Source of the DNA: Methanoplanus limicola DSM 2279
GTDB taxonomy: Archaea > Halobacteriota > Methanomicrobia > Methanomicrobiales > Methanomicrobiaceae
Reading direction: 5' to 3'
Assembly: GCF_000243255.1 (NCBI RefSeq)
Contig: NZ_CM001436.1
Span: 2,072,957-2,136,956, forward strand
DNA length: 64,000 bases
The translations under genes were made by a program, and so were the position numbers. The notes below the pieces were generated by a model. The model did not search any database and had not been told where the DNA came from. It worked only from the letters and a program-made list of their open reading frames with translations. This document shows positions 33,863-44,112 of this stretch, piece by piece (position 1 is the first letter of the stretch; each line of letters begins with the position of its first letter).

Positions 33863-34723
33863 TTAAACCGGAGATTCATTCATCTCCAGGAATGTTGTTG
33901 TGATTCTTCCGTATTCTTCCGGAGCATAGGATGAGCCTGCATGCGGAATGCCCTTAAAACGGACAAGCCATGAGCCGCTTATCTGACCTGCAATATCAAC
34001 AGCAACCGACTGCGGCGTAAGCTCATCCTCTGTGCCGGTTATCAGCATCACATCATTTGCAATACCGGAGAGGTTGTCATAGCAGCCGTCCCACTCAAGG
34101 TTTGCCACAGCCTCCTTTCTGACACCGGAATCGACATCCTCACCCTCTGCATTCTCCAGAAGAAGAGCATGCAGCTTTTCTGTCTCCGGAATACCGGCAC
34201 TATACGTTGCAGATGACAAAACTGCCTTTCTGACCTTATCCGGGTGATTAATTAAAAGCTCCTGTGAAACAGACGAACCCATCGAGACACCATAGGTGTT
34301 CATGCTGTCATACCCAAGTGCTGTGATAAGCCCCGCCGCATCATCTGCAAGCTGTGCAACTGTAAACTGTGCATCAACATCAGTGCTCTCACCCATACCG
34401 CGGTGATCATATGCATATACATGATAGTTCTCAGATAGGATGCCAATAAATGTCTCATTCCAGCCATCCATTGTGCCGCCAAAACCCATAATCATGAGAA
34501 GCGGTTCAGTATTATCCGCACCGAATTCACGGTACCCAAGTGTAACGCCGTTTACCTCACTGTAATGAACCGGCGTATTTTCATATGAGATCTCCGGCAG
34601 AGTCTTATCAGCCGGAATTTTGTCCGGACTCCCGGAATCAGCCGGAGCAGCTGTGCATCCGGCTGCAAAGAGAAGACAGACTGTAAAGATGAGAGTTATT
34701 GCGATAATAATTGCTTTTTTCAT
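33863..34723 (-). CDS. Alpha/beta-hydrolase lipoprotein
   Basis: 286 residues with a lipoprotein signal: hydrophobic core IIAITLIFTVCLLFAAGC and the lipobox Cys at about residue 23, followed by a Ser/Pro/Asp-rich spacer. The hydrolase fold shows the oxyanion segment LLMIMGFGGTMDGW, the nucleophile elbow YGVSMGSS (Ser), an acid in ITGTEDELTP and the His in GIPHAGSS, so the triad is complete. It would act outside the membrane on a small ester, lactone or similar substrate; haloperoxidase-like and carboxylesterase-like members share this pattern. It is the last gene of the leftward chemosensory cluster, 97 bp after the CheA-like gene. Confidence 0.9.
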   Translation of the reverse strand: MKKAIIIAITLIFTVCLLFAAGCTAAPADSGSPDKIPADKTLPEISYENTPVHYSEVNGVTLGYREFGADNTEPLLMIMGFGGTMDGWNETFIGILSENYHVYAYDHRGMGESTDVDAQFTVAQLADDAAGLITALGYDSMNTYGVSMGSSVSQELLINHPDKVRKAVLSSATYSAGIPETEKLHALLLENAEGEDVDSGVRKEAVANLEWDGCYDNLSGIANDVMLITGTEDELTPQSVAVDIAGQISGSWLVRFKGIPHAGSSYAPEEYGRITTTFLEMNESPV

Positions 34724-34820
34724 AATATCCCTGCCATTTGTATATTATCTGAACTGAGCCGGATATATAATTAAGGATTTTATGCACAGAAATTCCGGTG
34801 CATAACCGCCGTACGCATGG

Positions 34821-37268
34821 TCATACCCGTCCTTTTAACAGATCACCAACGAGGCTTAAAAAGTTGCCCTCATTAAATCCTTTCTTTGTTATATACGCAC
34901 TGGCACCGCAGAATGCTCCCTGCTGCCTGTCCTCCGGAGTATCAAGTGAGGTTACAAGAATTATCGGTATTGAAGCAAACTGCTCCTCCGCACGGACCTT
35001 TTCAGTCAGTGTGAATCCGCTCATCCTCGGCATATCAACATCAGATATGACAATATCAGCACCCTTTTCTTTGAGCTTTAAGAGACCTTCAATTCCGTTT
35101 GTTGCCGTCTCAACCAGATAGCCGGAATTTTCAAGTATCTTTTTGATATAAAATCTTGAGGTCACTGAATCTTCCACAACAAGCACTCTCCCTGAGATCT
35201 CTTTAAATCCCGGTGCCCCCTTTCTGAGATAAGAGTCATTCAGTGCCTCTTCAATCAGTTCAAGCGGATCAATAACAAGGGCGATATCGCCATCACCAAG
35301 CACTGACGCACCTGAAACTTTTTTAATGTGCTTAAGCTGGCTGCCAAGATTCCGGACAACAATCTCCTGCACCCTGACGATCTCATCGACAATAAAGCCG
35401 ATCTGCCCGACTCCGTATGAGAGAATCACAACCGGAATTTTCCTGCCCTCCCTTACGGATTTATCATATTCATAGACTCCAAAGACATCTGATAACTTAA
35501 TAAGCCCTATGGAATCACCCCTGTACCTCACAGAATGGTGCATACCTTTTGAGGATATATCACCCGGATCAACGGCAATGACCTTCTTCACCTGCTGTTT
35601 CGGGAATATAAATGTCTGCCCGCAGGAGTTTACAATAACTCCCCTGAAGGTTGCAAGTCTGAGCGGGAGCCTGATTGTAATCTCCGTCCCCTTTCCCTTC
35701 TCAGACAATACCTCAATGTCGCCGTTTAGGTGTGTGATGGCATCAACAACTATTGCAAGGCCAAGACCCCTTCCGGAAAACTCGGTTATCATCGGACTTG
35801 TTGTAAGTCCTGACCTGAATATGAGGTTTTTTACCTCTTCATCGCTTAACTTTTCCTCTCTTCTGGTGCTGATAATCCCTTTATCCACGGCTGTCCGGCG
35901 GACTTTGCTGGTGTCAATACCCGCACCGTCATCAGATATTTTAATCCCTACCCGGCTGCCTGAGAGGGGGAATATCTTAATACTCACTACCCCTTTAGGT
36001 GGTTTGCCAAGTGCTGCCCTCTCTGCCGGCATTTCAATGCCATGGTCAAGACTGTTTCTTATAAGGTGCAAAATAGGGTCTGAGAGTGACTCAAGGATAC
36101 GCCTGTCCATCTCAATACTGCCGCCTTCTGTCACAAGTTCCGCAGCCTTGCCAAGATCTCTGGACAGTTCCCTGACGTGCTCTGAAAAAGGGTTTAATAT
36201 GGTTGAAAACGGGATGAGAACAGCATCATGGATGAGATCTGAGATCTCAGATGTGCTTGCTTCGAGAGATGAACGGTCAATCTCGGTAGCCCTGACATGC
36301 CTTTCAAGGTCATGACGAAGATTTGTGACAAAATCACGGTTGAATTCAAGAAATTTGAGTATATGTTCAAGACTCCGGATAAAATCAGGCGGCATATCAG
36401 AGATATCCTCAGACATAAGAGTCTTTCTGATATTATAAATATCATTAAAATTCTGGCTCTCATTCCACCTCCAGAGGTTAAAACCTGAGATCATATCCTC
36501 AAGTTCCCGCATCCTCTGGGTGATCAGAAGCCTTGTGGTGAGCAGGTCGTCAGAACCCTGAATAAGCCTGTCAAGCTTTTTAGCGGAAATTTTTACGGTA
36601 TCCCTGGCGGATTTACGGGCCTCAAAATCTTCATAGCCATATCCCGGACTTAATGATGAGATACTGTCGTAAACAACCTTCCCCACCGGAGTTATGCCGC
36701 CGGAATCGGGCTCTGTATTGTCCTTCCCGTCAGCGGTTCCCGGCCCCGGGTCCCCGTCTGTCTCCTGAAGTCCGCCACTTTCACTTATGTCCGGTCCTTT
36801 ATCAAATGAATTTTTTTTTTCGCCCGGAATTATATCAGTTCTCCGGGTATCAGCATCTGCCGTATCCGGCTGGTTCTCACGGCTAAGTTTTCTCAGACTC
36901 CGGATAATATTTATTGAAGTATCACCTGAGGATTTCTCTTCAGCTAAAAGGCCCCTGATAGTCTTTAATGTCCTGTGGAAGAGGTCAAATTCGGCCTCTT
37001 CAGGCACAAAAGCCCCTTTCTGCATCAGTGAAAATACGTTCTCCAGATTCTGGCAGACTGAGACAATCTCAGGGAAGTTCACAGCACGTGCTGCACCCTT
37101 TAAACTGTGTGTCTTTCTGTATATCCTCTCAGTTATATCCGGACTTCCGGCTGCACCTCTTTTTTCAAGGGTTAAAAGACCCTCAGCTATATCTGTCAGG
37201 TGCTCATCCGCCTCCCCTCGGAATGTCTCAATTAACTGTCTGCGGAATCTGTCGCCGGAATCTGTCAT
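34821..37268 (-). CDS. CheA-CheY hybrid histidine kinase (WspE/FrzE-like)
   Basis: 815 residues. The order is HPt (about 1-110; phospho-acceptor His in YRKTHSLKGAARA), a low-complexity acidic linker (about 125-200), a dimerisation helix pair (about 225-330), the CheA-type HATPase (LIRNSLDHGIEMP; DDGAGID; GRGLGLAIV), a CheW-like domain (about 535-670) and a C-terminal receiver (about 695-812; LVVEDSVTSR, VISDVDMPRMSG, TKKGF). The CheY-binding P2 domain is absent, which fits a fused receiver. This layout is that of WspE/FrzE kinases, which control outputs other than, or besides, swimming. It begins 8 bp after the MCP gene. Confidence 0.92.
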   Translation of the reverse strand: MTDSGDRFRRQLIETFRGEADEHLTDIAEGLLTLEKRGAAGSPDITERIYRKTHSLKGAARAVNFPEIVSVCQNLENVFSLMQKGAFVPEEAEFDLFHRTLKTIRGLLAEEKSSGDTSINIIRSLRKLSRENQPDTADADTRRTDIIPGEKKNSFDKGPDISESGGLQETDGDPGPGTADGKDNTEPDSGGITPVGKVVYDSISSLSPGYGYEDFEARKSARDTVKISAKKLDRLIQGSDDLLTTRLLITQRMRELEDMISGFNLWRWNESQNFNDIYNIRKTLMSEDISDMPPDFIRSLEHILKFLEFNRDFVTNLRHDLERHVRATEIDRSSLEASTSEISDLIHDAVLIPFSTILNPFSEHVRELSRDLGKAAELVTEGGSIEMDRRILESLSDPILHLIRNSLDHGIEMPAERAALGKPPKGVVSIKIFPLSGSRVGIKISDDGAGIDTSKVRRTAVDKGIISTRREEKLSDEEVKNLIFRSGLTTSPMITEFSGRGLGLAIVVDAITHLNGDIEVLSEKGKGTEITIRLPLRLATFRGVIVNSCGQTFIFPKQQVKKVIAVDPGDISSKGMHHSVRYRGDSIGLIKLSDVFGVYEYDKSVREGRKIPVVILSYGVGQIGFIVDEIVRVQEIVVRNLGSQLKHIKKVSGASVLGDGDIALVIDPLELIEEALNDSYLRKGAPGFKEISGRVLVVEDSVTSRFYIKKILENSGYLVETATNGIEGLLKLKEKGADIVISDVDMPRMSGFTLTEKVRAEEQFASIPIILVTSLDTPEDRQQGAFCGASAYITKKGFNEGNFLSLVGDLLKGRV

Positions 37269-37276
37269 GGATCTAA

Positions 37277-39658
37277 TCAGACGCGGTATTTCTCTGTGAT
37301 ATTCTTCAGGCGTATGCCAAGTTCGTGCAGGTCCTCTGCTGTCTTTTCAGCCTGCCTTGTAATTTCAAGGTTCTTCTGGGCGGCATCGCGGATATTGACC
37401 ATTGCAAGTGATATCTGGTCCATGCCGGCGACCTGCTCCTCGATTGACGATGCACTCTCAATTGACGCCTTTGAGGAGTCTGCAATTGAATTGGCTAAAA
37501 CTTCAATCGCCTCACTGGCCCGGCTCGTAAGAGATACTGCATCAGATATAGACTCATTGCCCTGCTCAGTCGATACGACAGTGGACGAGACACCACGCTG
37601 GATATCGGTCAGGATCATCCTGATCTTTGCCGTTGCCTGCTTTGACTGCTCGGCAAGCTCATGTATCTCATGCGCAACAACAGCAAATCCTCTTCCAAGT
37701 TCTCCCGCCTTTGCTGCCTCAATAGAGGCATTTACGGCAAGAAGATTCGATCTCTCAGAGATGTCAGTGACAGTTGCTATGATCTCACCTATTGCCTGGC
37801 TCTGCTCTGACAGTTTTATTACATTTGTCCCTATCAGGTTCATCTGTTTCTGGATCTGGTTCATTCCGTCAAGAATTTCCCGGACTGATTTCTGGCCGTC
37901 AGATGAGACCTGAATTGCCTTCATTGCCTTCTCAGATACCGACTGGGTCTTCCGGTTGACCAGATCGGTCTTCTTCCTGACAAGTTCAACTGTATCTGAG
38001 GTTGAATTGACCGTAGTTGCCGTATCCAGACTTGCGGATGAGAGCTGGGTAGTCACTGTGAGAATCTCACTTGATGCAGATGAGAGGACTGAAACACCCT
38101 CATAGATCTCTTCCGTAATGAGTTTCATTAAGCGTGACAGTTCAATACCTATTGTGTTTAAGGCATCACGGTAAGCGACAAATTCACCGGCCACAGGGAT
38201 TTTTTCGTCAAAACGGGCAGTAAAATCACCCTGTGCATAGTACCTGGCAAGACGCATCGCCTCATTTACCGGTTCGGTTATTGATTCAAGTGTTTTATTG
38301 AATCCGGCAATGATCATCCGGTATCCTCCATGGAATGCATCCTCATTACCCCTGACTGAGAGGTCACCGGCACGTGCTGCGTCTGTCATCTTGATTGTCT
38401 CATTATGCAGATGATCGAGCGACTGGAGCATAATCTTCAGCGCCGGACGGATCTCATCATGTTCATCAGTGACATTGAAATCCTGTACATACTCTCCTTT
38501 GGCAATTTTTTTGATATTTCCTACGATATTTACCTGAAGGTCCTCGGCAAACTCATCCATTGTCCTTGCCATTATACCGATCTCATCCTGGCGGCGGATA
38601 TTTAACCGGGCAGAGAGATGACCGTTTCTAAGCTCCTTTATCATAACAACCACCTGCTGGAGCGGTTCTGAAATAGACCGGCCGAATAATATTGCAATGG
38701 CGGCTCCGATACAGATAAAGGCAGTTACAATAACAAAGATGGTGTTTCTGATGGTGTCAGTCGGGCCTGAGAAATCAGAGAGTTCTGCTCTTGATACAAT
38801 AAACCAGTCAAGGGGTTCGTAATATGTATAGGCATCAAGCACATTCTGATCATTATTTTCATTGATGATCCCTTCCCTGTTATTAAGCATCTCCCGGAAG
38901 AACGCCTGATCGGCTATATTATCGCCTTCCATGGTAGGATGAATAAGCACATTGCCCTCACTGTCAACAACATACATATATCCATTTTCACCAACAACCG
39001 TATCCCTGATACTGTTTTTGACTACATCAAGCGTCTCCTCCTCCTCAGTTCCGACATAAAGGATGCCTATCGTTTTTCCGTCTGCGTCTTTGATCGGTTC
39101 ATAAGCAGTGACATAATTCACTCCGAAGAGGTCACGCTTACCGTAATATGTCTCACCATCCCTGACTGTTACATCAAATACATTGTCAGTCAGGCGCGTA
39201 CCGACAGCCCTCGAACCGTCTTTCTCCTCTACGTTTGTTGATACACGGATGGCGTAACTGTCATTGTACACCTGAAATATCGTCGCCGTTCCGCCCACAA
39301 GTTCACGGACGAGATCAACAACCTCAAAATTGTCATTAACTATGTATTTCTGTCCTTCACTATTGACAAGCATCATCTCGCCGTCAGCTATTGAAGGAGT
39401 CCCTTTCCTGTAAAAATTCTGCCTCAGAACATTTAAATCACTGTTAACCTTATTTCTGGTCAGTTTATAGACATCGTTCGTCCACCCTTTCATATCGTGA
39501 ACCTGTGTCTGAAGCAGAGTCTCACTCTCGTCATTAATTACTCCGCTTGAAACCGAGTTTGCAACAAGCCCTATTGACAGGGACGGCATTATTGCAAGAA
39601 AGAGACAGATCACAAGGATTTTTGTGCCTACCTTCATATTAGAGAAAAACTGAACCAT
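37277..39658 (-). CDS. Methyl-accepting chemotaxis-type receptor with Cache sensor
   Basis: 793 residues. TM1 is at about 13-35 ([20 protein letters not shown]) and TM2 at about 303-325 ([20 protein letters not shown]). Between them is a Cache-type extracellular domain ([37 protein letters not shown]). A HAMP follows, then a second HAMP-like/linker region (about 380-500) and the MCP signalling coiled coil, whose tip reads [21 protein letters not shown] clear RBS (AGAGGG) precedes ATG 39658. It should report an outside ligand to the CheW/CheA pair encoded beside it. No CheR or CheB is present in the cluster, so adaptation may be absent or supplied elsewhere. Confidence 0.93.
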   Translation of the reverse strand: MVQFFSNMKVGTKILVICLFLAIMPSLSIGLVANSVSSGVINDESETLLQTQVHDMKGWTNDVYKLTRNKVNSDLNVLRQNFYRKGTPSIADGEMMLVNSEGQKYIVNDNFEVVDLVRELVGGTATIFQVYNDSYAIRVSTNVEEKDGSRAVGTRLTDNVFDVTVRDGETYYGKRDLFGVNYVTAYEPIKDADGKTIGILYVGTEEEETLDVVKNSIRDTVVGENGYMYVVDSEGNVLIHPTMEGDNIADQAFFREMLNNREGIINENNDQNVLDAYTYYEPLDWFIVSRAELSDFSGPTDTIRNTIFVIVTAFICIGAAIAILFGRSISEPLQQVVVMIKELRNGHLSARLNIRRQDEIGIMARTMDEFAEDLQVNIVGNIKKIAKGEYVQDFNVTDEHDEIRPALKIMLQSLDHLHNETIKMTDAARAGDLSVRGNEDAFHGGYRMIIAGFNKTLESITEPVNEAMRLARYYAQGDFTARFDEKIPVAGEFVAYRDALNTIGIELSRLMKLITEEIYEGVSVLSSASSEILTVTTQLSSASLDTATTVNSTSDTVELVRKKTDLVNRKTQSVSEKAMKAIQVSSDGQKSVREILDGMNQIQKQMNLIGTNVIKLSEQSQAIGEIIATVTDISERSNLLAVNASIEAAKAGELGRGFAVVAHEIHELAEQSKQATAKIRMILTDIQRGVSSTVVSTEQGNESISDAVSLTSRASEAIEVLANSIADSSKASIESASSIEEQVAGMDQISLAMVNIRDAAQKNLEITRQAEKTAEDLHELGIRLKNITEKYRV

Positions 39659-39848
39659 TAAAACGCCCTCTTACCTGAAATTATCAGAATTTACAATATA
39701 TCTAATAAATTCAGACATTTAATAAGAGTTTCTATTATGCCGGAAATCTTACAGGCCAAAAGTCCGTTATAACAGAAATTTCCGGAGATAAAAATTAATG
39801 AAATCAAATTTCCGGAGATAAAAACCCAGAATTTGCCTGCCGGAATGA

Positions 39849-41144
39849 TTATTTCTCATCAATAATCATACCGGGATCTGAGAGCAGGACTTCAGCATTA
39901 AGAACAATGAGAGAATCTTTTGCAATCCCCCTGATATATTTTATATCAATAGGGGAAGTCTTCTCATCCGGAACTTTAAGCTGATTTACCGGAATCGAAC
40001 CGATGTCGGTTATATAGTCTGCAAGGATTCCAAATGTCAGTTCTTCATTGCTGAGAATAATTACACGGTTCAGATCGGTAATTCCTGCCTTTGGCAGCCG
40101 GAATAATACCCGAAGGTTAACAAGAGAGATGATTTCCCCCCTCAGTGCAAAAATTCCCATGATGAAATCCGGAATTCCGGGTATCGGGGTTATCTTCTCG
40201 TTGATTAAAACCTCCCGTATATATTTCATCTCAACCGCGTATTCGGTATACATCAGACGGAAGCGGAGAATTTCAATCTTTTCACTCTCTTCTGCCTCCC
40301 CTTCCGGCATTCCTATCTGCTCTCTTCTCTCTTTAAGTATCTCTTTAATCTTCTCAAAGTCAGGGTATTCATAGCCGTGATATATCGGGGAACCGGAAGT
40401 TATCCCAACCGTTGCGGTCTTCCGGGATATATTCTCCTCTTTTGAAAGATTAGAAATACTGTCAGAAAGAACAGATCTAACAGATACTTCAGAATCTTTT
40501 GATTCAGCCCTCTTCCTGATATAACCGGAGATATGCCTGTAACTGCCCTTTAAACCCTGGGCAATGAACTCATTTATATCTGAAATCACCAGAACTATCT
40601 TATCGGACGGATAACCGGATTTTATACCGGATTTTATCAATCCTTTGGTTTCCGAAATCTCTGCCTGCTCAGTCCCGGATATTTCGGTATAGATTTCCAG
40701 ACCGGGAAGTCCTGACAACAGTTTTTTAGCCGGAATTTCGGGACTGTCATCATTCCCGGATTTAACTTCAGAAGACAGGCCGTATTTATCTTCATTGCCT
40801 CCTGTGCCAAAGAGTTGATCAGCCCCGCATACCCGGTCAATACTCTCAACCCATAATGCACAGTTACCCGCAGCCGGATTTGCAATAATTAATTTGTCTG
40901 TAAGTTCCGGTTCCGGCAGACTTTCGCCAAAGAAGACGTCCGGAGAATATACTGTTACAGCATTTCCGTGAAAACTGAAACTTCCGGCAACTCCTCTCTC
41001 CATCTCAGTAAGAGAACTGTCATCCGTAATCTCAACCATTCTGATGACATTGTCTACATCAGTAACAGGAACTGCACAACGGAAATTTCCGGCACAGAAG
41101 AGGAGCATGCTGCCGGATACAATTCCGGAATTTTTGGGCTGCAT
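39849..41144 (-). CDS. cheW: Double CheW-domain coupling protein
   Basis: 431 residues, about three times a normal CheW. An N-terminal CheW-like domain (about 8-105: LLFCAGNFRCAVPVTDVDNV) and a C-terminal one (about 285-425: ILRFRLMYTEYAVEMKYIRE, then IPGIPDFIMGIFALRGEIIS and VNLRVLF) are joined by about 170 low-complexity residues rich in Ser, Glu and Lys. CheW couples MCP tips to CheA; two copies in one chain could bridge receptors in the array. It is 190 bp upstream of the MCP gene and 62 bp downstream of the disrupted lipoprotein gene, all in the same direction. Confidence 0.9.
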   Translation of the reverse strand: MQPKNSGIVSGSMLLFCAGNFRCAVPVTDVDNVIRMVEITDDSSLTEMERGVAGSFSFHGNAVTVYSPDVFFGESLPEPELTDKLIIANPAAGNCALWVESIDRVCGADQLFGTGGNEDKYGLSSEVKSGNDDSPEIPAKKLLSGLPGLEIYTEISGTEQAEISETKGLIKSGIKSGYPSDKIVLVISDINEFIAQGLKGSYRHISGYIRKRAESKDSEVSVRSVLSDSISNLSKEENISRKTATVGITSGSPIYHGYEYPDFEKIKEILKERREQIGMPEGEAEESEKIEILRFRLMYTEYAVEMKYIREVLINEKITPIPGIPDFIMGIFALRGEIISLVNLRVLFRLPKAGITDLNRVIILSNEELTFGILADYITDIGSIPVNQLKVPDEKTSPIDIKYIRGIAKDSLIVLNAEVLLSDPGMIIDEK

Positions 41145-41937
41145 ATCTAAGTAATGTGAATATTGTCTTTAAATATTAAAAGATTAAGGGTTTTGGGCCG
41201 CAGACACTAAATGATTACATGCTTCATGGTTTCAGCAGAATCAGGTGCAAGATAGCCTTTCATATTATGGTTTTCCTTGACCCTGATATAAATCCGGTTA
41301 CCGGTTCTTTTTATATAATTATATCCGGATTCTCTGCTCTTTACGCTCAGGTCGTCATAAAGAGTGGCATATCTCTCTTCAATTGAACTGAATCTGTCAT
41401 AATCCGAACCAAGCTCCATGAAGGAACTGTCCTTTAAGAGATAGGCATCACCCTCAGTGCTCTTTAATAACGGACGTGTGCCGTATTTTCCGGTGACGGT
41501 ATTGCATGCGGTAACTATCAGCAGATTTTCATCCCTGTCTGCTATAACCATGCCTGCACGATATTTTGGCGAATATCCCGGAGATGGATAAATTCCGGAC
41601 GGGTAATGCGAAGCTGAAATTCCGGAATAGAATTCTTCTGAAGATTCATCAGGTTCAGGAGGACTGCCGGGAGCTTTGTTCATATCAGGTATGTCAGATA
41701 TATCAGGTGTATCTGTCTTACCTAAAATATTGCCGGCAGGACCATCATCTGAATAATTATCAGAACTGTTTCCTGTAAAATTTCCGGAATAAAAAGCTTC
41801 ATCATTTAAAGATCCGTTTCCGGAGATATTCCCGGATATATTATCAGCAGAACTCTCTTTGGAAAGTTCAGCTCTCCCGGCCTCAGTTCTGCTCACCATC
41901 TGCATATACTCAGACGGGCTCTGACATACTCCCACGG

Positions 41938-42981
41938 CTAAAGCACGTGGGGTTCTGACGTTGTTTGACATTCTTCAAACATTGCGTCGTGGGGTATCAG
42001 TGCTCCCATCGTGTACATCTCTTTCTGTACACGATCAACCATGCTTTTTTGACGATTTGCTATGTTGAATGCAGCATTTACATCAGCATGATCAACGTGG
42101 CCACAATGTGGACACTTAAACTCTTTTCCGTTACGAATTCCTATTTTACCACAAATTGAACAGTTTTGAGATGTATATGCAGGATCTATATAATACACCG
42201 GAACGCCAAGCAGCTTAGCCTTATATTCTACAAATAACTGTAGTTGATAAAATGACCAACTGTTCAAGGCGTATTTAAACGATTTACTCTGTTTCCGGGA
42301 GTTACGAATCCCTTTTAAATCTTCAAATACAAGACCTGCATTTTGTTCTTTAGCAATATTAACAATCCTGCGACTTATTTTATGGTTTAAATCTTTGACA
42401 ATTCGGGATTCTTTATCCTTTATCTTCTTCAATTGTCTGAATTTTCCCTGTCTTTGAAGTCGTTTACGAATTGCAGAATATTTATTGTGGATATGAAGTG
42501 CTTTTTTACCAAGCTTTTCAATTTTTCCAGTATCTGGATTTGCCAATACAGCAATATGGCCCGTAGTGTTCCGATCAACCCCTATAAATGCAGAGGGTAT
42601 CATCTCGGACTCTTCTTTGACGGTGCACGATATATAAGCAAACTTTTTATCAATTTCAATTTGATTTATTTTCTCAAAATCAGGGAATTGATAATTCAAT
42701 GTTAATTTTAATGGAACTATTGTGATAATCCGATTATCTTTATCGACTCTGATTGATTGATTTGGAATAACTAAATTTACATTATGTACTCGTTTAATCT
42801 TTTTCTGGTTACCATATTTCCGCAATATTTGGTTAGATATTGCTGATTTTAATCCAATATCTTTAACTGCTTTAGAAGACCTGCACTTTGGATTCCTGAC
42901 TGCAAACTCCGCTACTTTAAAGGCTTTTTTTAGGTCTTCAGTGAAGTCCTGATTGTGACGGATTTTATAGGTCAGAATCAT
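41938..42981 (-). CDS. tnpB: TnpB, RNA-guided endonuclease of the IS element (copy 2)
   Basis: 347 residues from ATG 42981, with the RuvC residues and zinc ribbon described for copy 1. Two residues differ: Lys replaces Glu in IDKxFAY (42645), and Thr replaces Lys in NRIIxIV (42722). Both changes are in the N-terminal domain, away from the active site, so it is probably functional. Confidence 0.93.
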   Translation of the reverse strand: MILTYKIRHNQDFTEDLKKAFKVAEFAVRNPKCRSSKAVKDIGLKSAISNQILRKYGNQKKIKRVHNVNLVIPNQSIRVDKDNRIITIVPLKLTLNYQFPDFEKINQIEIDKKFAYISCTVKEESEMIPSAFIGVDRNTTGHIAVLANPDTGKIEKLGKKALHIHNKYSAIRKRLQRQGKFRQLKKIKDKESRIVKDLNHKISRRIVNIAKEQNAGLVFEDLKGIRNSRKQSKSFKYALNSWSFYQLQLFVEYKAKLLGVPVYYIDPAYTSQNCSICGKIGIRNGKEFKCPHCGHVDHADVNAAFNIANRQKSMVDRVQKEMYTMGALIPHDAMFEECQTTSEPHVL

Positions 42982-42983
42982 AA

Positions 42984-43388
42984 TTAGTTCTTTTTTTGAT
43001 CTTCGATGTATTTTTTTACAATTTCGTCTGAAATATGACCACAACTCTCACAATAATAACTTCTGGTCCATAATGTTGGAAGACGGGTTCTCAATGTGCT
43101 AAACTCCTGTCTTAAAATTCTTGAAGTATAACCTTTAAATTGCTGAATAACCCAATGTGGGCTTGCAGTTGGTTTTGTTTTAACAAATAAATGTAGGTGG
43201 TCCGGCATGATTTCCATAACTTCAATTATCACATCAATATCAGATGCCTTTTCATGCAATAACTCTTTCAACCTTACTGCAACATCTGGTTGTAGGACAT
43301 TTCGCCTATATTTAGGACACCAAATAATATGATACCCAATATTATATACGCAGGTATTCGCATGAGTCCAGCGTTCTTTTTTTGCCAA
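42984..43388 (-). CDS. tnpA: TnpA, Y1 HUH transposase of the IS element (copy 2)
   Basis: 134 residues, identical to copy 1 (HUH motif PDHLHLFV; Tyr in KKYIEDQ). The only nearby DNA difference is 43390, two bases before the start codon. Confidence 0.95.
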   Translation of the reverse strand: MAKKERWTHANTCVYNIGYHIIWCPKYRRNVLQPDVAVRLKELLHEKASDIDVIIEVMEIMPDHLHLFVKTKPTASPHWVIQQFKGYTSRILRQEFSTLRTRLPTLWTRSYYCESCGHISDEIVKKYIEDQKKN

Positions 43389-44010
43389 CAGTATAATTAT
43401 CTAGGGGTAAGAATATATAGTTATTGTCGTGATATAGACGCATTCATCCCACGACTAAAGTCGTGGGCTTTCTGCTGCCATGATCGTAAACTGAACTGAA
43501 GACCTGTGATTTAATCTCAGGTGAGCCGGAAGAACCGCCGGTTCCGATAAATTCGCCCTTAATATCAACAATTTCGCCGACTGAAACCGAACCGGAAGCA
43601 AAACTGAGGAGAACTGAGTATATATCTCCGGAATAGTCCCCGTTTTCCTGCTTATCCGTTGAAACAAGAATATTATAGCCGGTATTATCAGCTGAGATCT
43701 CAGTTATTTTTCCGGTGATGTGAATTATTTCACCGGAATAACGACCCGGATCTGAGACTAAAAGGCTGTACGGGAGATATTCCGGATGCAATAACCGTTC
43801 TTCAGCCAGGGCTGTACTGGCTTTGGACTCTTTTGCAGCGTCCTCCCCCATGCATCCTGAGAGAAGAACCATAAGCGAAATCAGAACGACAATCACTGCT
43901 GCCTTTGTGCAGGCCCCCATGCCGGAGAATAATCCGTCCTGTAATATACTGTTATGCCCGACATTTCCGGAATCCTTCAGATTACAGGAGATCAGAATAG
44001 CGGTCTGAAA

Positions 44011-44063
44011 CATAATTCAGGACAGACTCCATAATTCAGGACAGACTCCATAATTCAGGACAG
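44011..44063. repeat. 19-bp direct repeat, two full copies and a partial, in a divergent promoter region
   Basis: CATAATTCAGGACAGACTC occurs at 44011-44029 and 44030-44048, with CATAATTCAGGACAG at 44049-44063. It lies between the lipoprotein gene (leftward) and the MFS gene (rightward). The spacing suits a repeated operator, or a small tandem duplication of one binding site. Confidence 0.85.
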
Positions 44064-44112
44064 ATGATAAAGATAAGGTATTTATTTAAAAAAAGAAAGA
44101 AAATAATTAAAT

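Larger units (their letters stand above)
41921..43485 (-). mobile_element. IS200/IS605-family element, copy 2
   Basis: 1,565 bp, the same length as copy 1 and differing at only three positions seen by eye. The same hairpins are present at the ends (left-end CCCACGACTAAAGTCGTGGG at 43448-43467; right-end near 41931-41951). The minus-strand flank at the left end is again TTAC. The expected guide, read from the flank past the right end, would be AGCCCGTCTGAGTATATGCA (41920-41901). It interrupts the lipoprotein gene. Confidence 0.93.
41207..43920 (-). pseudogene. Lipoprotein gene (OB-fold-like domain) interrupted by IS copy 2
   Basis: The N-terminal part (43920-43486) encodes a lipoprotein signal (AAVIVVLISLMVLLSGC) and a small barrel-like domain (DPGRYSGEIIHITGKITEI, VSVGEIVDIKGEFIG). 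The C-terminal part is at 41920-41207: low-complexity Ser/Asp/Pro/Asn-rich, then MVIADRDENLLIVTACNTV. Joining 43486 to 41920 keeps the frame and reads QVFSSVYSPSEYMQMV, about 382 residues from ATG 43920; an in-frame ATG at 44013 would add 31 residues but fits the signal less well. It was probably the first gene of the leftward chemosensory cluster, so the insertion may also reduce downstream transcription. Family not recognised. Confidence 0.8.
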
